Shown in pieces: positions 7,158 through 14,229 of a stretch of 21,376 bases of DNA. This DNA comes from Christensenella sp. UBA5399. Lineage in GTDB: Bacteria; Bacillota; Clostridia; Christensenellales; Christensenellaceae. The position numbers were made by a program, and so were the translations under genes. The notes below the pieces were generated by a model. It saw only the letters and a program-made list of their open reading frames with translations. It was not told the origin of the DNA and made no database searches. The stretch is taken from NCBI GenBank assembly GCA_002407725.1, contig DHOD01000092.1, forward strand, positions 1 to 21,376. Reading direction: 5' to 3'. Numbering within the stretch: the first letter of the stretch is position 1; the number at the start of each line of letters is the position of its first letter.

Positions 7158-7234
7158 GCACCCGTAGCTCAGCTGGATAGAGCACTGCCCTCCGACGGCA
7201 GGTGTCGGACGTTCAAATCGTCTCGGGTGTGCCA
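7158..7234 (+). tRNA. tRNA-Arg, anticodon CCG
   Basis: A full cloverleaf is visible. The acceptor stem is GCACCCG (7158-7164) with CGGGTGT (7224-7230), closed by a G-T pair at the end. The D stem is GCTC/GAGC. The anticodon stem is CTGCC/GGCAG with loop CTCCGAC, giving anticodon CCG (codon CGG). The T stem is GGACG/CGTCT with loop TTCAAAT. The discriminator G and an encoded CCA follow (7232-7234). A plausible promoter TTGGCT-N18-TATTAA ends about 22 bases upstream. Confidence 0.96.
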
Positions 7235-7241
7235 AACCATT

Positions 7242-7293
7242 CAAATCCGAACTGTTTCGTACTAGGCGAAGTGTTCGGATTTGTTGTTTTATT
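7242..7293 (+). terminator. Intrinsic terminator of tRNA-Arg
   Basis: CAAATCCGAAC (7242-7252) pairs perfectly with GTTCGGATTTG (7273-7283). The inner TTCG/CGAA pairing shortens the loop, and TTGTTTTATT follows the stem. It begins 8 bases after the tRNA. Confidence 0.85.
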
Positions 7294-7440
7294 GAACAAT
7301 ATCCGAAGTAAGCATATTAGGCTATAAGTAATACAATAGGAAGGCATTGCCCTTATAGGGAATATGTAATTTGTACAATTGTGTTTGCGCCCTTGCATCC
7401 TTTACCCTGGAATAGTATTGTAACAAACATGCCGCTATCC

Positions 7441-8937
7441 TCACCATAACCTGCAATCAAACCAAACCTCCCACATGCCGTTTGCCGGGGGATCGTTAAT
7501 TTCAAAATAAAATGTTTCGGCGGAGCCGTCATTGTGAATCCAATAGGACTGTGCAAGCGGGATGATATCTGCCTCCTCGTATCCGCCATACAGCCATGCG
7601 TCAATGCCAAATTTTGTATCGTACGACGATGGATTGATAAAGGTGATATAACAATCATATCCGCCGCTGCCATTTGGTATTACTTCGAAATCGGAAATCT
7701 GGAGGATATAGCCCTCTGACGGGTCATACCGCGGGTCTGCAGCGTCTGGCTCCATGATTCCACCAAGCGAAATGTCAAATGCAGTGTTGCCGGAGGAGCT
7801 GGGAGAATTGCCAGAGGAGCTGGAGCTTTCGCTGGGGGGAGAGACGCTTTGCGAAGAGGCGGACTCGTCCAGCGGCAAAGTCCATTGCATAATCAGGGAA
7901 AGTACGCCGTCACGCTGCAAGAGCATAACGCTTGTACAATCGTCCGGGTTGGCCGTGGTTCCAAAGCCTGTTTGGAAAGAGTATTCCTCCATACCCGCCG
8001 CAACGTGCTCCACGATTTCATCGTAGGTAAACCCATCCCTCACTCCACTGTAGCTTTCCAAGTCCTTTGTTTTATCGCCCATTGTGTCCATTGCGTCCAC
8101 GGCGGCATAATACGTGTCGGCAACTTCCTGCGGGGAAGCGGATGCGCTCACGTAATACTTGTAATCAAACCGGAACACATTTCCGCCAGGCGTAACATAG
8201 GCATAGCATTCCGCTTTATCGGTTGCGGGAAGAACATGGCCAAAGGGGCCGGTATAAACATCCAGCTCAAAATCCACCTGTCTTCTAAGGCGCTCTGTTT
8301 CCGACGAATTGTAGGAAAGCCCCATTATGGAGGCAAAGGAGTCGATATCATGGGAATTGCCCCAGAAGGAACGGACGTTGTATGGATCAAGCAGCTCGCC
8401 GGAAAAGTGGCCTTGTGTGGATTCATACACGCCAGCGCCTCCGTCCGATTCCTGAACGGAATCATCCCCATCGACGGGCTGGAAACTTGGCATACTGGCC
8501 GGGTCAATGGAAAGAACCTCAATCCCCTGCGGAATTTCCTGTGACGCTTCACTTGAAAACCCGCCCGCCTGGGCAACCGCCGCCAGAATTCCAATGAGCA
8601 ATGCGATCAAAGGGAGCAATATGAGGAATACCCCGGCTTTTCCTTTTTTGACGCCCTGTGGAGGCAGGGGCGCACCGGTTGCAGGATAGCCTGCGGGAAC
8701 CTGCATCCGGGGCTGGGCTTGTTGCGGATTCGAAGCCATACTTTGATTGCGTTGTTGTGCCGTGAGTGCACTGCCGCAGCCCACACAAAACAGGGTGCCC
8801 GTGGGCGAAACTGCCCGGCAATTCGGACACACAATGCCAGGGGCTCCGGAATTCATATTTGTTTTTGTGCTGCGCCCGCATTTCGCGCAAAACGATGCGC
8901 CGGGGGCCAGTGGTTCATTACAATAGTTACAGTGCAT
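7441..8937 (-). CDS. Membrane protein with two N-terminal zinc ribbons and a large extracytoplasmic region
   Basis: A 498-residue protein. Two cytoplasmic zinc ribbons are C3-x2-C6 with C17-x2-C20, and C37-x2-C40 with C51-x2-C54. A Q/P-rich linker (about 61-95) and one membrane segment (about 102-124) follow. Next comes an acidic linker, a globular domain (about 165-350), a Ser-rich low-complexity stretch (about 355-385, with SSSSSG runs) and a C-terminal beta-rich domain (about 390-498) that may be immunoglobulin-like. Proteins of this layout are common and uncharacterised in Clostridia. A role as an envelope sensor or scaffold is inference. The ATG follows GAGAGG by about 8 bases. It lies 62 bases downstream of another single-pass extracytoplasmic protein gene and is probably co-transcribed. 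No enzyme motif is recognised. Confidence 0.85.
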   Translation of the reverse strand: MHCNYCNEPLAPGASFCAKCGRSTKTNMNSGAPGIVCPNCRAVSPTGTLFCVGCGSALTAQQRNQSMASNPQQAQPRMQVPAGYPATGAPLPPQGVKKGKAGVFLILLPLIALLIGILAAVAQAGGFSSEASQEIPQGIEVLSIDPASMPSFQPVDGDDSVQESDGGAGVYESTQGHFSGELLDPYNVRSFWGNSHDIDSFASIMGLSYNSSETERLRRQVDFELDVYTGPFGHVLPATDKAECYAYVTPGGNVFRFDYKYYVSASASPQEVADTYYAAVDAMDTMGDKTKDLESYSGVRDGFTYDEIVEHVAAGMEEYSFQTGFGTTANPDDCTSVMLLQRDGVLSLIMQWTLPLDESASSQSVSPPSESSSSSGNSPSSSGNTAFDISLGGIMEPDAADPRYDPSEGYILQISDFEVIPNGSGGYDCYITFINPSSYDTKFGIDAWLYGGYEEADIIPLAQSYWIHNDGSAETFYFEINDPPANGMWEVWFDCRLW

Positions 8938-8999
8938 AACCTTACCTCTCTATGATTGCGATTCGAGCATTTTCTTTATCCTGCGTATTACACGCGCGG

Positions 9000-10991
9000 T
9001 TATTGCTTTTTGTAAATATAGTAGGAGTCTCTAAAATGGATGCTGCCATCCGCTTTAATCTCACCTTCTTTGAAATATGTCGCGAAATTTCTATAAGGGC
9101 CTGATACGTAATTATCCCCTGTAATTTTCAGCGTACTGCCGGACACCGTGTAGTCAAGAGTCTGCACCACGTCTCCCATGTATTCAATACCGCCAAAGTC
9201 GACCGTACCATTTGAATGAAACGTCAAAGTACATGATGTATCACCTTCCACGGCGACATAAACGCCCTCCAGGCTGCCATTGCCCGCCGGCTCGGACGTG
9301 TCTGGAGCAGGATCGGGTGCGTTTTGTGCCGGATCTGGAGCGTTCGGATCTTGGGCGGGTACATTTTGGCTTGAACCGGGTGCGCCTTGGATTGAGCCGG
9401 ATGTGCCGGCCGGGGCCGTATTGCCGCTTGAAAACAGATCGACAAACTCGCCTGGCTGCTGAAAATGGACTTGATTCGGCCCTTTGTCGCGAATTTCGAC
9501 GCTCCACGGTAACTTCGTTATGCTATCAGCGCGGCCTGTTTTGCTATTGCCGTCTTCGTCTATAGATTCTTGCGCCAATTCGGTACCGAAGCGAACCCAG
9601 GTTTTTTCTTTGGGTTTTCCGGATTCTCCAGGTATACTTGCGTCATGCCATTGGCTGCCATATCCATAGCCGCTGCCGCCAAAATAGTAGATTTTCATCT
9701 TATTCAGTTTAAACGTCACATTATTGGGGTTGACCGAGGCATAATAACCTCCCCCCTCCGGAATCGCGTGAATGGAAACCATCTCGCCGTCCGGCTTGCC
9801 GTCGCCGTCGGTATCGGGATTTTTCGGATCCGCCGGATCGACAGATCCATAGACAACCGAGCCGTCCGGCCGTATTTCATAATCGGTGGAATCGCAGGGC
9901 GTATGGGATACCTGTGTCATCTTCCCTGTCCGGCCATTGAATTTAAACAGGAGATTATCCTGTTTGAAATACATATTCTCGCCGTCCGACTTTATTGTGC
10001 CGGCATTGGGAAGCGTGCCAAGTGCCTTGCCGGTGGTTGCATCAAGCGCGACAATGGTGTTGCTCGCGCGGCTGCCGTTTGTAGTATTGACTGTTTCGAC
10101 AAATATCTTATTGCCCGCCGCTACCGCGTTTTGAATGCGGTCACCTTGCGCGGCGCTGAGGTTCACCCGGTTCATCGCCTCCCCGGGCTTTACGATCATC
10201 ACCGAATCGTAGTCGTATACCACGGTGGCCGTCGCAACAGGATGGACGGCGAAACCATTCCCCGCCGCGGACAGCGGAATGATGGAAGGCGTGAGATTGG
10301 GAGTGAAGGAGACAGGCGATGCGCCCACGTTTGTGACCGGCGAAGCGACAGTCAAAAGGAGAGACCCGTCTTCCATGAGAACGGGGGAGCGATAGCGTTC
10401 TTCGCTATCCAGCGCGGCGATGGTAAGCTCTTCGTAGCTGAGTTCTCCCTCGCAGAAGGATTTGATCCCGTCAATAAGGTAGAGATGGCCACCATAATGA
10501 ATCTGGTCGTTTTCGCCCATCTGTGCCCACAGTTCCTCATGGGTATCGGCCGAAAGGGTGACCGTTTCTCCGTCCTCGCGTGTGATAGAACAGACATCCA
10601 AACCAGTGAAAATCAGTTGTTCGCCGCGCACATTGAGGCCTGCCACGGCAAAATCGGTGAGTTTGGTGATTTCGCCGTCCCGGTTGCGACAATACAGGCT
10701 GCCGCCATCCGCCGGGTTTGTATAGAAAATATCCTCCCCCTGCATGGCCATCAACCCGCCTGCGTGCAGGTTCTGCATCGAGTTGCCGGCCAGGTTATTG
10801 CCATTGTTGTCTTCGGGAAGATCGCTTTTGGGTACGTGATTGTCATCGGCAATTGTTATCGGACTTTGTCCGGTCAACAACATAGTGGCGCCGAAATAGC
10901 CGCCAATCCCGAGCCCAACTGCCAGCAACAGCGAGAGGACTACCTTTCCCTTTCCTATGCCTTTTTTCGATTGCCTCGTCTGTGCCTGCAT
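9000..10991 (-). CDS. Membrane-anchored beta-propeller-like protein (DUF5050-type) with C-terminal beta domain
   Basis: A 663-residue protein with a short basic N terminus and a single membrane anchor (about 15-40), so most of it should lie outside the membrane. Residues 75-510 contain repeated short blocks such as MQGEDIFYTNPADGGSLY and SDGENMYFKQDNLLFKFNG, typical of DUF5050-like propellers. A DxDxDG calcium-loop motif (D393-D401) lies within. A Pro/Ala/Asp/Asn-rich linker (about 521-573, with repeats of APDPAQN type) follows. A final domain (574-663) resembles the small lipocalin-like beta domains that begin GVYVA and contain FHSNGTVDF. The ATG has GGAGG 7 bases upstream. It is the first of two likely co-transcribed genes, with the zinc-ribbon protein 62 bases downstream. 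The function is unknown; a surface sensing or binding role is inference. Confidence 0.82.
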   Translation of the reverse strand: MQAQTRQSKKGIGKGKVVLSLLLAVGLGIGGYFGATMLLTGQSPITIADDNHVPKSDLPEDNNGNNLAGNSMQNLHAGGLMAMQGEDIFYTNPADGGSLYCRNRDGEITKLTDFAVAGLNVRGEQLIFTGLDVCSITREDGETVTLSADTHEELWAQMGENDQIHYGGHLYLIDGIKSFCEGELSYEELTIAALDSEERYRSPVLMEDGSLLLTVASPVTNVGASPVSFTPNLTPSIIPLSAAGNGFAVHPVATATVVYDYDSVMIVKPGEAMNRVNLSAAQGDRIQNAVAAGNKIFVETVNTTNGSRASNTIVALDATTGKALGTLPNAGTIKSDGENMYFKQDNLLFKFNGRTGKMTQVSHTPCDSTDYEIRPDGSVVYGSVDPADPKNPDTDGDGKPDGEMVSIHAIPEGGGYYASVNPNNVTFKLNKMKIYYFGGSGYGYGSQWHDASIPGESGKPKEKTWVRFGTELAQESIDEDGNSKTGRADSITKLPWSVEIRDKGPNQVHFQQPGEFVDLFSSGNTAPAGTSGSIQGAPGSSQNVPAQDPNAPDPAQNAPDPAPDTSEPAGNGSLEGVYVAVEGDTSCTLTFHSNGTVDFGGIEYMGDVVQTLDYTVSGSTLKITGDNYVSGPYRNFATYFKEGEIKADGSIHFRDSYYIYKKQ

Positions 10992-11387
10992 GGTGTTCCT
11001 CCTCGATTTTACACGAGAGCCAACATTTCATTGCCCCCAATGGTTTGTTGTTAGAGACAGTTTAAAGGCATATGTTAAACGAACAACCGTACTTCCTTCA
11101 TGTTATAGCCAAAGTCTCTTCATTAATTTTACTTAAAATCGAACGCACTATCTTCACTTTTCTTTGTATTATCTACAGAATTCACATGGCATGAAATATG
11201 CAGTTCGAAAACAAACAAGTGTAAATAGTATAACAAAAATTGAAAATTATGTAAAAAGGCAAAAACATAAAATAAACATACGAAAATGAATAGACCGTTT
11301 TAATTTTCAAATGATCCGTATCAAATAGAGTAAGCGGATGAATGCGAGATGTGAGAATAGTATATACTGCACTGAAGATAGTGCAAC
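10992..11387. other. AT-rich intergenic stretch without a gene
   Basis: Low-GC DNA separating the minus-strand envelope pair from the plus-strand small ORF. No convincing coding frame, RNA gene or perfect promoter was found. A GTTTAA/TTAAAC dyad (11060-11080) and a weak minus-strand TTGTTC-N16-TAAACT lie upstream of the 663-residue protein gene. TGCACT/AGTGCA (11368-11385) forms a 6-bp hairpin just before the anti-SD sequence of the next ORF. Confidence 0.5.
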
Positions 11388-11438
11388 CCACCTCAGGTTA
11401 CAATAAAGCTAAAGTTTGAAACAAAGACGCAGAGGTGG
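11388..11438 (+). promoter_or_regulatory. Shine-Dalgarno masked by an upstream complement
   Basis: CCACCTC (11388-11394) is perfectly complementary over 7 bases to GAGGTGG (11432-11438), the ribosome binding site 4 bases before the ATG at 11443. If both are in the mRNA, a 37-base loop would be closed and translation blocked. SD masking of this kind is characteristic of type I toxin mRNAs and of some riboregulated genes. The pairing is seen directly; the regulation is inferred. Confidence 0.5.
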
Positions 11439-11442
11439 CAAA

Positions 11443-11550
11443 ATGAGAATACTAATTTTATTACTTGGGCTTGGCATGTTTCTGGTTTGCTGCGGCATGA
11501 CATTGCAGCAGTTATTGGGGCGGTGCTTTAGGATTAAAAAGTGGGTATGA
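11443..11550 (+). CDS. 35-residue hydrophobic peptide, possible small membrane protein or type I toxin
   Basis: An ATG-to-TGA frame of 35 codons with a strong SD (GAGGTGG, 4 bases upstream). The peptide begins MRILILLLGLGMFLVCCG: a basic residue, then a membrane-spanning stretch of about 17 residues. A polar middle follows, then a basic-aromatic tail RIKKWV. This layout (charged end, one membrane helix, cationic Trp-containing tail) is that of small membrane peptides, including type I toxins. No family is recognised. The SD can be masked by an upstream complement. Downstream are about 200 non-coding bases with dyads TGCACCGGTGCA (11581-11592) and GGTATC/GATACC (11686-11702), ending at a strong terminator near 11748. 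No antisense RNA promoter was convincing. It could also be a chance frame. Confidence 0.5.
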   Translation: MRILILLLGLGMFLVCCGMTLQQLLGRCFRIKKWV

Positions 11551-11747
11551 TGTAAAATTGCTAAGCCCGATTTTGATGGTTGCACCGGTGCACTGCATGG
11601 GAGCTGTATCTTCAATTATGACAAGGGCCGGGAAGCGGTGCCTGGGTGAGCAGGGGGAAATACTTTGGTACTTCTGCGAGTCGGCGGTATCTTCAAGATA
11701 CCACGGCTTGGATGCAAAAAATTACAAGGAAATTTATCACCACACAA

Positions 11748-11780
11748 TAAAAATCCACCGGCTAAGCCGATGGATTTTTA
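11748..11780. terminator. Bidirectional terminator between the small ORF and the flavodoxin gene
   Basis: TAAAAATCCA (11748-11757) pairs with TGGATTTTTA (11771-11780). After one mismatch, CGGC (11759-11762) pairs with GCCG (11766-11769). A-run and T-run flanks let it work on both strands. It ends 17 bases after the flavodoxin stop and closes any plus-strand transcript from 11443. Confidence 0.85.
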
Positions 11781-11796
11781 TTTGAAATTTTCCTAA

Positions 11797-12279
11797 TTAC
11801 AGGTCAAGGCTTTGGGCCCACCCGGCCAAAGTATCCCTGGATTGTCTTCCGTTGAGAAGTTTGCCCTCTTTCCAAGTCGCCGTGTCTGAAACGGATGGTT
11901 GCAGCTTCTCCATCGTTTTGCCGAAGCCGCTGCCACCTGAGGTTGCGAATGGTATGATTGTCTTTCCTGAAAAATCGTAGCTTTCCAGAAATGTGTTGAT
12001 GATGGTCGGCGCTACATACCACCAGATGGGAAATCCCACAAAAACAACATCATACGCGGCAATATCGGCGTCCTGACCGGCAATTTCCGGACGGGATGAC
12101 GGATCTTTCATTTCGATGGTGCTGCGGGCCTGCGGGTCGTTCCAATTTAAATCGGCATTGGTATACGGCGCCTGCGGTTTGACCTCATATAGGTCTGCCC
12201 CTACAGCCTCCGCAAGGGTTTTTGCGGCCCCCGCCGTTACGCCGCTTGCTGAAAAATATGCTACCAGTTTTTTGCTCAT
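11797..12279 (-). CDS. Flavodoxin-family protein
   Basis: A 160-residue flavodoxin-like fold protein that binds FMN and transfers electrons, or acts as a small quinone/nitro reductase, in the cytoplasm. The phosphate-binding loop is FSASGVTAGAAK (about 9-20). The flavin-stacking segment GFPIWWYVAP (about 85-94) and the third-loop FATSGGSGFG (about 115-124) are in place. The start is ATG at 12279 with AGGAGG 7 bases upstream; longer in-frame extensions overlap the preceding gene. It begins 19 bases after the CMD-family gene and is last in the operon with that gene and an aldo/keto reductase. Such trios occur under MerR-type regulators in Firmicutes and are linked to electrophile or redox stress. 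Confidence 0.9.
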   Translation of the reverse strand: MSKKLVAYFSASGVTAGAAKTLAEAVGADLYEVKPQAPYTNADLNWNDPQARSTIEMKDPSSRPEIAGQDADIAAYDVVFVGFPIWWYVAPTIINTFLESYDFSGKTIIPFATSGGSGFGKTMEKLQPSVSDTATWKEGKLLNGRQSRDTLAGWAQSLDL

Positions 12280-12298
12280 ACTGTGTCCTCCTGTATCG

Positions 12299-12622
12299 TT
12301 ATCCTTCATAGATTTCTTTTGCGTACCGGAAAGCGGCCCATGCCTTCGGCCATCCCGCGTAGAAGGCCGCATGCGTCAAAATCTCCGCTATCTCTTCTTT
12401 GGTGACGCCGTTTTCCTTTGCTTTTGAAATATGATATTGCAGCGAGCTGTCCAATACGCCGCTTGCCATAAGCGCCGTAACCGTGACAATGCTGCGGTCG
12501 CGGGGCGAAAGTTCCGCCTCGCGCGACCATATCTCACCAAACAAAACATCGTCGTTGAGTTCCGCAAACTTTGGCGCAACCCCGCCAAGCTGGTCTCGTC
12601 CAGCCGTTACTTTTTGCATCAT
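12299..12622 (-). CDS. Carboxymuconolactone decarboxylase (CMD) family protein
   Basis: A 107-residue all-helical CMD-fold protein. The family core LQYHISKAKENGVTKEEIAE is followed by ILTHAAFYAGWPKAWAAF. The AhpD-type Cys-x-x-Cys is absent, so a peroxidase-coupled role is unlikely. Members like this form hexamers, and their substrates are mostly unknown. The start is ATG at 12622 after AAGGAG (4 bases); a second ATG at 12619 is spaced better (7 bases) and cannot be ruled out. It lies 82 bases after the end of the aldo/keto reductase reading frame and 19 bases before flavodoxin, so it is probably part of the MerR-controlled operon. Confidence 0.88.
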   Translation of the reverse strand: MMQKVTAGRDQLGGVAPKFAELNDDVLFGEIWSREAELSPRDRSIVTVTALMASGVLDSSLQYHISKAKENGVTKEEIAEILTHAAFYAGWPKAWAAFRYAKEIYEG

Positions 12623-12669
12623 AGCTCTCCTTATACAAATTCTAGTTTGAGACATCTGTTTTCACTTGA

Positions 12670-12706
12670 GATTTATGTTACATTTTGCCGAGCAAAGACA
12701 TAAATC
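12670..12706 (-). other. Intercistronic hairpin after the aldo/keto reductase frame
   Basis: GATTTATGT (12670-12678) pairs with ACATAAATC (12698-12706), and inside it TTTGC/GCAAA (12684-12688 with 12692-12696) pairs around CGA. The stem begins at the TGA stop of the reductase frame. No T-run follows on the minus strand, so an mRNA-processing or stability element is more likely than a terminator. Confidence 0.4.
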
Positions 12707-13526
12707 ATTCTACCGTCTGCGGGTCCTGATGGGAGAAAAACAGGCTCTCCCCGGTATCCAGCACCGATATCCTATCCATATCTTCCACCGTAAGAGTGAA
12801 GTCAAATACATCAAAATTTTCTGCCATGCGCTCTTTGTGGGTGGATTTTGGAATCACCACCACATCGTTTTGAATCAAAAACCGGAGCGCGACCTGCGCG
12901 ATGGATTTTCCATAGTTTTTGCCAATTTCTTTCAACGTACCGTTGCTGAAGAAATTGTTTTTGCCCTCGGCAAACGGCCCTCACGATTCAATTTGCGTGC
13001 CGTACTTCTTCATGATCTCATGCGCCTGCTTTTGCTGCTGGAACACATGCATTTCGACCTGGTTGACGGCAGGTTTTATGTCCACAAAGCTCGATAGGTC
13101 AATCAACCGGTCGGGTGGAAAATTGCTGATGCCGATGGCTTTCACTTTTCCCGCCTTGCAGGCCTCCTCCATGGCGCGGTAAGTGCCGTAATAATCGTTG
13201 AACGGCTGGTGGATCAGCAGCAGGTCGATATACGCTGTCTGTAGTTTTTTGAGCAATTCTTCTATGGATGCCTTTGCTTTGTCGTATCCTGCATTGGTGA
13301 TCCAGACCTTGGTTGTAATAAACAGTTCGTCACGTGGAACGCCGCACTTGCTGATGGCGCTGCCCACGCCTTCCTCATTGTTATACGCCTGCGCGGTATC
13401 GATCGAGCGGTACCCGACTTCAATTGCGTCCAGCACGCACCGCTCACATTCCTCCGGTGTTACCTGATAAACGCCATAGCCGAGGATCGGCATTTTTACG
13501 CCATTGTTCAATGTTACATATTCCAT
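12705..13526 (-). pseudogene. Aldo/keto reductase gene interrupted by an in-frame TGA
   Basis: A 273-codon aldo/keto reductase frame, starting ATG at 13526 (AAGGAG 9 bases upstream), is broken only at codon 182, a TGA at 12983-12981. Reading through, the frame continues directly with [11 protein letters not shown] and ends VALRFLIQ...[10 protein letters not shown]...FFSHQDP, the normal C terminus. In relatives this position is Trp (ESWGPFAEG), so a single TGG-to-TGA change explains it. The catalytic tetrad D43, Y48, K73 and H106 lies before the stop, but the NADP-phosphate-binding IPKSTHKER segment lies after it. A 181-residue product would lack that cofactor site and part of the barrel. The true stop is also TGA, so TGA is a stop here. 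It is either a recent nonsense mutation or a sequence error. First gene of a MerR-controlled operon. Confidence 0.85.
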
Positions 13527-13638
13527 ATTTTGTTTCTCCTTATCTTTTTTGTATGTTTTTTTACAACAAATATAGTGAACTGCAGCACATGGCGCAAACA
13601 CATCAGGCGCCTTCCGGCCAATATTGCGTGCGCAACCA

Positions 13639-13669
13639 TTTGAGAAGCTGCAGTATTGTGTGATATAAT
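13639..13669 (+). promoter_or_regulatory. Candidate merR promoter overlapping the divergent operator
   Basis: TATAAT (13664-13669) is preceded by TTTGAG/TTGAGA at 18-19 bases spacing. Its start would fall inside the MerR operator, so the regulator could repress itself while activating the other direction. The -35 is weak. Confidence 0.4.
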
Positions 13670-13670
13670 C

Positions 13671-13701
13671 AGTGTAACAAGTTCGAGCCACACGAAGTCA
13701 A
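13671..13701 (-). promoter_or_regulatory. MerR-type promoter (19-bp spacer) of the reductase-CMD-flavodoxin operon
   Basis: On the minus strand, TTGACT (13701-13696) and TACACT (13676-13671) are separated by 19 bases, the overlong spacer typical of MerR-activated promoters. The spacer holds an imperfect dyad TTCG...CGAA (13682-13696), like the AdhR-type operators known from Firmicutes. The predicted start is near 13664, about 140 bases before the reductase ATG. The divergent merR gene begins at 13728. Confidence 0.72.
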
Positions 13702-13727
13702 GCATTTTTTGTAATTTGAGGAGAAAT

Positions 13728-14147
13728 ATGATGCGATATTCTATAAAACAGGCTGCCGAAATGCTGGGGATGACAGAGCACACCATCCGGTATTACACAG
13801 ATATGGAGCTTTTTCCATGCGAACGCGATAGTGGAAACCGCCGTGTGCTGGATGATGAGGCTATGAACTGGCTGACCGGCATACGCTGCCTCCGCGCGTG
13901 TGGGATGCCCCTTGAAGCAATCAAAGAGTATTGCGATTTATGCCTGCAGGGCGATTCGACCATTCACGCGCGCTATCAGATCCTCCTTCGGCAGAAGGAA
14001 CTTGCAAAGGCCAGGTTGGAAGAGGCGCAGCAGGTGGTCGAGTATATGGAGGGCAAAGCCGCGCACTATAAAGAAATTGTGGATAAGCAGATACCCGACG
14101 ATACAAACCCCAACACCTGGGGCGACAGTCATCGCCATGCAGTATGA
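13728..14147 (+). CDS. MerR-family transcriptional regulator (AdhR-like)
   Basis: A 139-residue regulator. The winged helix-turn-helix covers about residues 3-70, with YSIKQAAEMLGMTEHTIRYY as the recognition region, and a long dimerisation helix follows (about 80-120). Cys54 (in GIRCLRACGMPLEAIKEY) sits where, as I recall, the thiol sensor Cys52 lies in Bacillus subtilis AdhR, which senses aldehydes and other electrophiles. No C-terminal metal-binding Cys cluster is present. The start is ATG at 13728 or the adjacent ATG at 13731; GAGGAG (13718-13723) favours the second by spacing. It is divergent from the aldo/keto reductase-CMD-flavodoxin operon, whose 19-bp-spacer promoter is its likely target. 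Confidence 0.9.
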   Translation: MMRYSIKQAAEMLGMTEHTIRYYTDMELFPCERDSGNRRVLDDEAMNWLTGIRCLRACGMPLEAIKEYCDLCLQGDSTIHARYQILLRQKELAKARLEEAQQVVEYMEGKAAHYKEIVDKQIPDDTNPNTWGDSHRHAV

Positions 14148-14229
14148 TTGGATGCCTTAACGCTGTGATTTAGCGGCGTGAACCGTACATTATCATGATA
14201 CCCTGGTATAAAGGAATGCCTTGTTTTGA

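Noticed and set aside
11558..11785. A 75-codon plus-strand frame after the small peptide gene
   Set aside because: It runs through the strong terminator at 11748-11780, lacks a ribosome binding site and has no recognisable domain.
12981..12983. TGA read as Trp or as selenocysteine
   Set aside because: The same frame ends in TGA and other genes here end in TGA with Trp coded by TGG. The homologous residue is Trp, not Cys or Sec, and no clear SECIS-like hairpin follows.
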